Positions 55,900 through 64,000 of a stretch of 64,000 nucleotides of DNA are shown here, one piece after another (positions within the stretch are counted from its first letter, which is position 1; every line of letters begins with the position of its first letter). A model generated the notes under the pieces. It worked only from the letters and a program-made list of their open reading frames with translations. It had not been told where the DNA came from and made no database searches. The position numbers and the translations under genes were made by a program. Origin of the DNA: Asterella californica (Eukaryota; Streptophyta; Marchantiopsida; Marchantiales; Aytoniaceae); contig JAYKYS010000001.1 in NCBI GenBank assembly GCA_036924285.1, forward strand, positions 4,686,501-4,750,500, in the 5' to 3' direction.

Positions 55900-57540
55900 A
55901 AGATCTCTATAGTTTGACGAGGGTAATTAACTAAGGTTGGGACCAATGCCTTGAAGGCATGAGAGGGTAGCTAGGTCATAGTTGTTCTAGGGTACCAAGT
56001 AAAGGACAAAAGAGGTTTCCAGATCTGTTTCTTATTGGTCTATTTTCGACCAATCAACGCCATTCCAGATCTGCAGACGGCTTTAGGGTTTTGGAGGTCT
56101 TCCCGGGGGTCATTTGAGGAGTGAGTGGTCTTGTTGGAAAGCTCTCGAGACGGGCTACACTCTGGAGACAAAGATCAGGCGATTTGGAATTCTGAGGAGA
56201 GAGTGATGGACGTTGAAAGTCAGGGGGGTCAAATCGGTACCCCGAGCCACGTTTTGGAGTGATCCGGGAGTTTGAGAGGTGATCTTTAGGAGCTGTCAAG
56301 GGGATCGAGTAGTTCACTCCGTGCTGGTTGTATTGATGTAAAACAATCCTACATTTGGGTTGGATTTGCTCCTGAAATGATCAATTGAAGTTGGCTGTTA
56401 CAGTTGAGAGGTATGAGAAAACCCGCTTTCTTTGGATTCAAAGCTTGAGTTGCTCCGTGCACATGGGATTGGATCTCTGAGTGAAACTTTCCAGGATGAG
56501 AGTGTGCCCTATCAGCTAGTCACATGTGAAATTTCAGTTCAATTGGGTAAGAGAATGTGTGGAGATCTAGGATTTTGGCCATCGAGATCTGTAAAGCTCA
56601 GAAGTTAGCACAGGCGGGTGGCTTGATTCATCGCGGACAGTTGGGGGTCAGATCTGAGACTGAAATTTCATACAGTAGTAGAGAAGGGTCAGAGGGGATG
56701 TCCTGTGGAGTTTGGGCCTGATTGGATAATCGAGGTGAAGGCACGAGAGTGTCAAAGTTCAGTTTGCAGCGAGGCGAGAAAGACGTAGAGAGATTTTGCT
56801 GAAATCTCTTGGTTGGAGTTGAACAAAAACGACTTGAAGATGAGAGGTGTGCTTCTTGGAGGTCTCGTGTGGATGACAAGGAGGCTGTATTGTGAGATTG
56901 GTACGGCTATCACGCTCAGTGGAGGTGCCACGTCTTGCTGAAGCTGAGGTACCGTTATCCTCGGTATCACGCCCCGAGTTTCTAGCTGTTTTGCTGCCGA
57001 TATGTCTTGTATCGTTGGGAAGCTTGTGTAGTAGGCGGTCCTTGCTGTGGACATCTCCTGAGCAAACTCGTATCAGCGAACAATAGAAGGTCAGAGGCTA
57101 CAATTAGGTAGTTTGTCGAGAAGAAGTAGTGAAGCGGATGTGGATGAGAGATTGTATGAAGAGTGCTTGGGATCTAAAGCAGACACGTACCGTGTATGAG
57201 CCTTGCCTTTATCTAGAGTGGAATCGAGCTCCGAGTCATTTGTGTGATGCACATGTGCTACACTTGGGTCAAGTTAGCTCGCTAGTAACCTACAAAAAAC
57301 ACTGATAGATTAGATATTGAGAGCATAAGTTTTCATCGGTTAGGTCATAGATCCAGTTGTATCTCTCTACAGCCAGATACCCCGTGTATTCCCAGACCAT
57401 ATTTCACGCCCTACGACACCGTTCAGGCCATTCCGGAGTCCAAACTTGCTGTCCTTGGATCCAATGGGATCAGAACACCGAGTTCTACAGGGAATTGAAG
57501 ACGATACCAATTTTCATCGGGCGGTTTGGAAGTTCTGAGT
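55900..57540. other. interior of the 4.3-kb LTR-like insertion, no gene recognised
   Basis: The open frames on both strands are under 101 codons and overlap one another without recognisable domains. The composition is more G-rich on the plus strand than in the surrounding gypsy LTR, consistent with a different origin. Confidence 0.4.
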
Positions 57541-57990
57541 GAAATTGGCTCGCAGGGAACCGCTTACATCAGATTTTCGTTCACATGCGACTTGAGGTTG
57601 GGCTGTACTCCGCGATCGGTGAGCCAAGCTCTTCGTTCTTGGTGCCTACGCGATCAGGGAGTCTTCATGTACGCATAGGAGAAGACTGTAAGGGAATTGG
57701 ATTGTTGGTTTGGGTGTGGTGAGCGAATTTGAGCCGCAGGGAGCTGATTTACGTCAGTTTTTTGCAACCTGCGACCAATTTCTTGCGTGGTTTTGCAAGA
57801 GGAACTCCAAACGACTTGTTTGGAGTCTTGTTGGATTCAGGGTAGCTAGATCTACCTACCAGAGAAGACGGATATCAGTTTAGGCGATCCATTTGTGCGT
57901 GGTGTGCGGTTTTAAGCCGCATGGAGCAATTTTTGAAGGTTCGGTCACCTGCGACCGAAAATCAGCGAGACCTCGGCTATCAGGAGTCGG
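57540..57990 (+). repeat. about 177-bp diverged tandem repeat, three units
   Basis: Near 57545, 57722 and 57900 the order is GTGAG/GTGTGCGG, a GAGCCGCAGGGAGC-like core, a T-rich ACGTCAGTTTTT-like part and CCTGCGACC, then GTTC/GACGGAT and TCTGAAG-like sequence. Divergence is high, so the array is older than the 157-bp one. Confidence 0.6.
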
Positions 57991-59583
57991 ATCTGAAGGT
58001 TTCTTGGGTTAACGGAGTCAGCAGAGGAGACCCTATCGACATCTGAAGTCCGTTCAGCGAAAGGAGGAAGTGCACAGATAGGTCTTTTTCGGTTTCTTCG
58101 CTAAGGGTTTTGCTCTTTTGAGTTCGTTAGAGTTCTGGTTGGCTGTATACAGCTTGTGGTAGCTAGCTTTAGCTAAGAGCTTATACATAGATGTGGTTTG
58201 GACTTGAGTTTGAATCGCGTGATACTGCTGTGGCTCTGTTTGTTAGCAAAGGGAAGTTTCTCTTGCTTTGAGCTACGCTTCGGTGGTTTTGGGTCAGGGT
58301 TCTGATTCAAGGGTTGCTTTTAGGGGCTTTTGAAGCAGGTTACAGACCGCTCTGGTCTGGTTCTCAGTCCTTTGCTCTTAGGAGAAAGAACCGGCAGTGT
58401 ACATACATTTGGAGTGTATATATCGCAGCGTTCGTTTTTGTGGTTGTTTTTCTCTGTCTTGTCTCTGTTTCAGCACACAACATCTCCACAGCCAGGAACC
58501 TCGCGTTTTCCTGGACATCCTTCACGCAATATCCGACACGACAACGACCACCGAGTCGGTCATACAATCAGCATTTGACACCTCCATCCGAAGTAACTCC
58601 ACCATGGCTACCTCTGACCACACCCCATTCTGACACGTGGATCCCGAGTTATCATCATTGTCGTTTTCTGGCTCCCTTAAACTTCAAAATGCTGTAAGTA
58701 TTGCCTCAGGTGTCAGTTTCACTTGATTTTTCAACTCAAGTGAATAATATGTCGAGCTCTACAATTTTCTACAAAAGATTTGGTACCGACTTGGAGTATC
58801 TTTGATGCCATCTCGCTACCCCAGGACTTAGAAGGGCGCAACCGAATCCGTACTAGTGACCCCGGCAACCCGAAGGCGAGAGGTCCATTTCAAAATCCGG
58901 TGGTAATCTCTCTCTAGCATCCACACCATGTGCCTGCACTAGTGCAGGGGTAGACGGAGGCGTCCCGCATTCACGGTACCTTTAAGAGACATCTAGTGTC
59001 CCGCCCCTAGGCAACTTGGTGTCTCTCATATTCTCCCGAAGGGGCCAGCCTACTCCAAGCCGGTTGTGAGTCTGAAGGGATTTGATCCGGAGACCTCCTC
59101 CCAACAAGTTTCTCAGCTACACCACGGAAGCTGATCTCACAATTGGTTTTGGAGACTAGTTTCTAAGCTAATATGCTAACAAAGTGCAGTATTTCGTCTT
59201 CCCTTTGCTTACACGAAGTGCCATAACTTTCTCTATACATGCTTTTTTTCTGCATTTCCAATTTTAAACAAATACTACACACTACAATCTACATGAGAAA
59301 AATCTAAAACATATTTTTGAACTCACTCAGATTTTTGGTAAATTTCTCGGTATCAGAAATCTTGTAGAAGAACTCCAAGAAACTTTTCGCTTGGAACTCC
59401 ATTTATAACTTTTGAACATACCACTGTGATCAGCGCGACGAGGCCTACGCCATGGTGTTTTCAGATTTTCAAATGCTCACTTCCTTCAAAGTCGACTTCT
59501 TTGAAGTCCTAGGTTACTCAGAGAGACTAACTTCTAACTAAGAGGTGAATTATTCACTATGTGAAATGATTCACATCACAACA

Positions 59584-59954
59584 CCATGGAGGTGCATTCA
59601 CCTCCGTTATATAGTGAGAGGAATAGTACATGATAAGCTTCCGGCCAATGTTGACCTCTCAAAGTAAGCACACGGATCGCTGACGTGGCTTATATGCAGC
59701 CTTAGATCTGAAATAACATCTAGAGGGTTCAGAATGAGCCACGTTAGAGCCCGCTGGAAATTTCTCAAAACTTCCTTCTAAAGCTTCCTTTTGGAAGTTT
59801 CCCGATGGACTTTTGGCGCTCCGGTCTATTGGTAGAAGTACTTTTTTGCTGCATGTATTCTCAGGCTAACTTAGTCGTAACTAATTCTTATACCAAATAC
59901 TTGTACCTAACCAATTTCTCCTCTTGTTGATAAGTAGAGTTCTACTTATTACAA
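59584..59954 (-). repeat. 3' LTR of chromovirus A (U3 to TATA part)
   Basis: On the minus strand it starts TGTAATAAGTAGAACTCTAC at 59954, right after a purine tract. CTATATAACGG near 59610 is a TATA box. It is cut at 59584 by the larger gypsy, and the remaining end is probably 42817-42870. Confidence 0.7.
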
Positions 59955-59972
59955 ACCTCCCCTCTTTTAAGA
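59955..59972 (-). promoter_or_regulatory. polypurine tract of chromovirus A
   Basis: The minus strand reads CTTAAAAGAGGGGAGGTT directly before the LTR TG. The TAA in it is the stop of the polyprotein. Confidence 0.8.
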
Positions 59973-60185
59973 AGCAACGTCCTCATTGCTCAACTGTTGT
60001 TCGAAAGCTTTCACTATGAGTGGCGCGTGTGCAAGATTAGTTGCAGGTTCCCATGTTGCTTCATGTAATGGATACCTTTTGCACTTCACCAATCTATCCA
60101 TTGATAACGAGTCTCACGGACATGCTTCTTTAAGATGCTTTTCACTTCAAACTCTTCCTCGCCATGGATAATTTGAGGAAGAGGT
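59965..60185 (-). pseudogene. pol: chromodomain of chromovirus A polyprotein (frameshifted)
   Basis: On the minus strand QIIHGEEEFEVKSILKKHVR is followed, after one frameshift, by LVKCKRYPLHEATWEPATNL and a tail ending SNEDVAS and a stop. The order E.ILKKHVR, YLVKW.GYP.EEATWEP is the signature of a chromodomain fused to integrase. It directs insertion to heterochromatin in chromoviruses. The first aromatic-cage positions are partly altered (W-to-C in KC). It is broken by the frameshift but clearly recognisable. Confidence 0.82.
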
Positions 60186-60189
60186 CGTG

Positions 60190-61290
60190 ACTCTTGCGAA
60201 TTGCTAAATTGATGAGGTCATGGTGTATATCGTCGTGATAAAGACACATGAAAAATCGGATGAATCTTCATGTGGGGTGGAAGTTCAAGTTGATATGTCA
60301 TTGCTCCACTTCTACAAACAATAGAGAAAAGTATGATGAAACGAGGGTTGAATTTATGGCTGCCGATCAAAGTAAGGTTGGTCGTGGATAACCAAACTTG
60401 ATCACCAATCGTGAACTCTTCATGCCAACGATATTCATCGGCATATTGTTTTTGTCGATTCTGAGCAACTTGTAATTTACCTTAGTTTTTTCCAATCCTT
60501 GTTGAATTCATGCAACGAATTCATTGACAACATCCACTTTGGTGTTGACTGAAGATGACGTACCGAATCATGTCAAACTTGCTGGCGTGAGAGGATGTTC
60601 TCCGTACATGAGATAAAAAGACGTATCGCTGGTAGATGCATTGAGGGAGTTGTTGTAGGTAAAGTCTACCAAAGAAAGTGAGGTGTCCTACTTCGCTTGC
60701 TCCTCTAGAGTAAAGACTCGTAGCATGTCTTCAATTGTGCGATTGACTCTTTCAGTTTGTCCATCGGTTTGTGGGTGATAAGCAGTAGACATGGCAAGTT
60801 TAGTTTTGAATAGCCCAAATAGAGTTCTCCAAAATAGGCTGATAAATTGAAGACCTCTATCGGTGATAAGCACCCGAGACAGACCGTGTTGAGCAAAAAT
60901 GATGTTCAAATATAACTAAGCAAGTTGCGGTGTAGAGACGTCTGTCGTGATTGATCGAAGGTGGATCATCTTGCTGAGCTTATCGACGAAGACGATTATG
61001 GAGTCAAAACTGAAACTAGTCATGGGTAGTTCACACACTAAGTCCATGCTAACATGTTCCCAACGTCTGGAAGGGATCGAGAGAGATTGAAGAAAACAGG
61101 AGGGTACTTGATTTATAACCTTATTTTGTTGACACATTGTACAACTCCAAGTGTATACTGCAACATCCTCTACCATCTTGGGCCAATAAAACACTCGTTG
61201 GGCTACTTCTAGTGTCTTTTCTGCCCCCCATGTGCCTTGCAATTGCTGAATCGTAACATCCAATTAGTATGGTGGTACGTAGTTCTGGAT
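60190..61290 (-). pseudogene. pol: chromovirus A integrase
   Basis: Minus-strand pieces run 61263-60916 and 60909-60688, then a stopped tail to about 60200. The zinc-finger remnant ends SCTMCQQNK. The catalytic core has WEHVSMDLVCELPMTSFSFD with the first Asp, then VLITDRGLQF with the second Asp, and STAYHPQTDGQTERVNRTIE with the Glu. The tail has HPIFHVSLSRRY, typical of the GPY/F-like end before the chromodomain. A stop at 60913-60915 and others interrupt it. A near-identical copy is at 62833-63840. Confidence 0.9.
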
Positions 61291-62060
61291 CTTCTGGGAT
61301 TCATAACTTCTCTTCATGGAATATCAAACCATGGTTGTGGGTGATGGTTCTTGAAGGTTTGGCTGCTATAATCTGTGCATCTGATCTTGTGTCCTCGATC
61401 AGTTTTATCCAGAAGTCAGAATTCACCTTGACTTCAGAGACTATGTTATGCACAGTAGGCATATGGATTAATGCATCAGCAATTTGTTTCTTGCCCTCAA
61501 CATACGTGATGGTCATGTTGAATCTCTGTCTCCATTATGTCAAACGGATTTGTCTCTTTGAGAGATCCTTCTACGTCTCCATATAGACTAAAGGTTTGTG
61601 GTCTGTCTTGATCACAAGGTCTTCCCTCCTAGATAGAGCTTTCAATGCTTCATGGCGAGGACTATTGCCAATTCTTCTCTTTTGATGGTGTGATAGTTTT
61701 GTTCTGCTGGTAACAACTTCTGGGAGAAGTATGCAATTGGATGCCAATCATCTTCCCATTCTTGTTGCAACATCATCCTAACTGTCGTGCTTGATGCGTT
61801 CATTGCTAACTTTATAGATTTCTTTGAGTCGTACCACTTGAGGATCGGAGCATGTAGTAGTGCGGTCTTCAGTGCTTAAAAACCTACTTTTTGCGATGTT
61901 CTCCACATCCATTTCTTTCCTTTGCCTAATAGAGCAGTTAGTGATTGTGCAAGCTTGGCAAAATGCTTAACAAATCTAGAATAAAATCCTGTCAATCTTA
62001 GGAAGCTCTTAAGTTGAGTCTGATCTTCTGCAGCCTTCTATTGTTGGGTGACAGCTATTT
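61291..62060 (-). pseudogene. pol: chromovirus A RNase H region
   Basis: On the minus strand it includes KPLVYMET-like sequence near 61580, MTITYVEGKKQIADALIHMP and VHNIVSEVKVNSDFW. These are the RNase H end and the connector to integrase. The part at 61620-62060 is multiply interrupted. It is placed between RT and integrase as expected. Confidence 0.75.
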
Positions 62061-62690
62061 TATCTGCCATTACTTGTTTACCTTCTGCACTCTGTTTACT
62101 TTGTGCCCTAAGTAATCCACCTCCGTCTTGCCAAATTCACATTTTGAAATTTTGACGTACAATTTATTTTGACCGAATACTTGGAAGACCTCTCTCAAAT
62201 GATGCACATGTTCCTTCACAGTTTTGCTGTAGTCTAGGATGTCGTCAAGAAATACAACGACTGATCTGTCTAAGTAAGAGCAGAATATGTCATTCATCAG
62301 ACCCATGAAGGTGGCTGATGCATTTGTAAGATCAAATGGCGTCACTAAGTATTCGAAGTGGTCATATCTTGTTCGAAAGACAATCTTCTCCACATCTTCA
62401 TCAGCAATTCGAATCGGTTATACGCGCTCCGTAAGTCTTGCTCCATAAAGTACTTTGCTCTTTCGAGTTGATCGAACAAGTCATCCATCCGAGGTAGTGG
62501 ATACTTATTCTTCACCGTTTGTTGATTGAGTGCTCGATAATTGATGCACATTCGTAGGCTGTTATTCTTTTTCTTCACAAAAAGAACTGGAGTTCCATAT
62601 GATAACACGCGGGACTCGATAAACTGACTGCAACATCTCCTCGATTTGTGTCTTGCACTCCTCTAATTCATGGGTGCTAGTCCTCTATTC
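62061..62690 (-). pseudogene. pol: chromovirus A reverse transcriptase, N-terminally truncated
   Basis: In minus-strand order: [16 protein letters not shown], then [58 protein letters not shown] and, after a frameshift, [20 protein letters not shown]. The active site VVVFLDDILDYS follows, then EFGKTEVDYLGH. The catalytic FLDD is intact. Upstream sequence (protease, gag) is missing, because copy B begins at about 62690. Confidence 0.92.
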
Positions 62691-62832
62691 TACGAACAAT
62701 AGAGAAAGATCCGATGAAGCGAGGGTTAAATTTACGACTGTCGATCAGAGTAAGATTGGTTGTGGATAACCAAACTTGATCACCAATCGCGAACTCTTCA
62801 TGTCGACGGTGTCCATCGACATATTGCTTTTG

Positions 62833-63840
62833 TCAATTCTGAGCAACTTGTAGTTTCACCTTAGCCTTTTTCACTCCTTGTTGAATTCGTGCAACGAATT
62901 CATTGACAGCATCCACTTTGGTGTTGACTGACGACGTCGTGCCGAGTCGTGTCAAACTTGCTGGTGTGAGGGGGTGCTCGCCGTACATGAGATAAAAAAG
63001 CATTTCACGCATAGATGCATTGAGGGAGTTGTTGTAGGCAAATTCTACCAAAGGGAGTAAGGTGTCCCACTTCGCTTGCTCTTCCAGAGTAAAGGCTCGT
63101 AGCATGTCTTCAATTGTGCGATTGGCTCTTTCAGTTTGTCCATCGATTTGTGAGTGATAAGCAGTAGACATGGCAAGTTTGGTCTTGAACAAACCAAATA
63201 GGGTTCTCCAAAACAGGCTCGTAAACTGAGGACCTCTATTTGTTATAAGCACCCGCGATAGACCGTGCTGAGCAAAAATGGTGTTCAAATATAACTGGGC
63301 AAGTTGCGATGCTGAGACGTCTTTCGTGGTTGGTCGAAGGTGGATCATCTTGCTGAGCTTATCGACGAAGACGACTATTGAGTCAAAACCTGAGCTGGTC
63401 ATGAGAAGTTCACACACTAAGTCCATCATAACATGTTCCCAACGTTTGGAAAGGATCAGGAGGGGTTGAAGGAGACCGGAGGGTGCTTGATTTGTAGTCT
63501 TATTTTTTGACACATTGCACAACTCCGAGTGTATACTGCAACATCCTCTGCCATCTTGGACCAATAGAATACTTGTTGGACTGCTTCCAATGTCTTTTCT
63601 GTCCTCATGTATCTTGCAGTGGCTGAATAGTGACATTCAGTTAGTATGGTGGTACGTAGTTCTGGATCATCTGGGATCCATAACTTCCCTTCATGGAATA
63701 CCAAACCGTGGTTGTGGGTGATGGTTCTTGAAAGTTTTGCTGCAATAATCTGTGCATCTGATCTTGTGCCCTCGATCAATTTTGTACAGAAGTCAGAATT
63801 CACCTTGACTTCAGAGACTAAGTTATGCACTATAGGCATG
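62833..63840 (-). pseudogene. pol: chromovirus B integrase
   Basis: The frames 63839-63456 and 63636-62833 overlap, joined by a frameshift near 63500. The N-terminal finger has HYSATARYMRTEKTLEAVQQ then RSCAMCQ; the second His of the usual HHCC finger is replaced (RYM instead of GHM/GHL). The core has WEHVMMDLVCELLMTSSGFD, VLITNRGPQF (Asn where the second catalytic Asp is expected, D-to-N) and STAYHSQIDGQTERANRTIE. The 267-codon frame is the longest in this region, and extends to VNEFVARIQQGVKKAKVKLQ. The catalytic change makes activity unlikely. Confidence 0.9.
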
Positions 63841-64000
63841 CGGGTTAATGCATCAGCAATTTACTTCTTGCCTTCAACATACGTGATGATCATGTTGAAT
63901 CGCTATCTCCATTCTGCCCAACAGATTTGTCTCTTTGAGAGATCTTTCTGTGTCTCCAAATAGACTAAAGGTTTGTGATCTATCTCGACCACAAAAGCCT
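63841..64000 (-). pseudogene. pol: chromovirus B RNase H end (partial at window edge)
   Basis: The minus strand reads VVEIDHKPLVYLETQKDLSK, then RQICWAEWR, a stop, FNMIITYVEGKK and, after another stop, IADALTRMP. This is the C-terminal part of Ty3/gypsy RNase H with at least two stops. Confidence 0.85.

Larger units (their letters stand above)
54238..58543 (+). mobile_element. 4.3-kb LTR-like insertion with TGTCGTGTCG...CGACACGACA ends
   Basis: The ends are perfect 10-bp inverted repeats. The host LTR resumes at 58544 at the corresponding place, so the boundaries are firm. The flanks are ACGG (54234-54237) and ACGA (58544-58547), a 4-bp duplication with one change. I see no gag or pol and no internal direct LTR pair. 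A TATA box (GTGTATATATCGCAG) about 130 bp before the right end fits a plus-oriented LTR with a long U3. It could instead be a DNA transposon with short inverted ends; the TG...CA and shared termini with the surrounding LTRs favour a giant solo LTR. It contains tandem repeats and a pair of small ORFs. Confidence 0.7.
42871..59583 (-). mobile_element. Ty3/gypsy LTR retrotransposon, full-span but decayed, with nested insertions
   Basis: Reading on the minus strand: the 5' LTR (59583-50817, expanded by tandem repeats and two insertions), gag, protease, reverse transcriptase, RNase H and integrase, a purine tract (44561-44575), and the 3' LTR (44560-42871). LTR ends are TGTCG/TGTTG...CGACA. Internal length is 6256 bp. 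The order of RT before INT makes it Ty3/gypsy. Several stops and frameshifts occur, and the LTRs differ by roughly 10 percent in the parts compared, so it is old and inactive. The flanks CCGT (42867-42870) and CCAT (59584-59587) may be a mutated 4-bp duplication. Confidence 0.9.
50817..59583 (-). repeat. 5' LTR of the larger gypsy, expanded and interrupted
   Basis: Homology to the 3' LTR is in three pieces: 50817-51056, 52542-54237 and 58544-59583. Between them are two insertions with their own target duplications. Piece two contains the 418-bp unit several times, against once in the other LTR. After the LTR end (CTCGACA on the minus strand) no standard tRNA primer site with TGG is visible; the next bases read TACAATCTAGTGCTTCC. 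Confidence 0.85.
62691..64000 (-). mobile_element. chromovirus copy B, 3' part (continues beyond window)
   Basis: From the junction near 62690 the sequence restarts in the integrase tail, matching 60310 onward of copy A (ACAATAGAGAAA, then GATGAA.CGAGGGTT). It runs through integrase to the RNase H end at 64000. The junction falls inside the tail of B and inside RT of A. One copy thus interrupted or recombined with the other; no LTR is at the junction, so deletion or ectopic recombination is likely. Confidence 0.85.

Overview
This is a 64 kb stretch of repeat-rich nuclear DNA from a land plant, almost certainly heterochromatin. I found no intact host protein-coding gene. What is present is full-length and broken retrotransposons, a large inverted-repeat DNA transposon carrying 5S rRNA sequences, minisatellites, gene fragments, and several copies of an unclassified repeat family (called R1 here) in both orientations. 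The plant assignment rests on the plant-type 5S sequences, a Ty1/copia element primed by initiator-Met tRNA, and chromodomain Ty3/gypsy elements. The main gypsy family, with a DHGSE-type protease and a GKSERGH integrase motif, reminds me of families in non-seed plants. A bryophyte or lycophyte is therefore possible, but this is inference.

Left part (1-15 kb): R1 copy a, fragments of an ABCC (MRP-type) transporter gene embedded in repeats (4.6 and 8.8-9.6 kb), decayed coiled-coil ORFs (6.3-6.7 and 8.06-8.34 kb, minus strand), two interleaved minisatellites (10.35-11.44 kb), an inverted R1 fragment (12.1-13.06 kb), and AT-rich dispersed repeats.

Middle (15.4-25 kb): a 4.3 kb Mutator-like element (15462-19802) with about 1.09 kb terminal inverted repeats, each holding a 5S rRNA copy, flanked by a 9-bp target duplication. 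It is followed by R1 copy b. An inverted R1 copy at 31-38.7 kb keeps the unoccupied target site with a single copy of the 9-mer.

25-41 kb: a cluster of decayed unidentified ORFs with a minisatellite between them (25.3-29.5 kb). Then comes the inverted R1 copy d, interrupted by a 5.5 kb Ty1/copia element (32464-37956; two 311-bp LTRs differing at 5 positions; 5-bp duplication AACAA). The empty copia site survives in R1 copy b. AT-rich repeats and R1 copy e follow.

Right part (41.3-64 kb): a multi-layer nest, all coding on the minus strand. A gypsy remnant (41.3-42.8 kb) was invaded by chromovirus A. Chromovirus A's LTR was then split by a larger gypsy element (42871-59583). The 5' LTR of that gypsy took a 418-bp tandem expansion and two further LTR-like insertions (51057-52541 and 54238-58543). 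All three insertions share TGTCG...CGACA ends and short CG-containing target duplications. The 4.3 kb insertion carries two adjacent, mutually similar small ORFs of unknown function. Chromovirus A is truncated by a second copy, B, which runs off the window.

Nothing here forms a metabolic or regulatory pathway. The window is best read as a history of nested insertions, with internal controls (empty sites and LTR pairs) that make several insertions demonstrable from the sequence alone.
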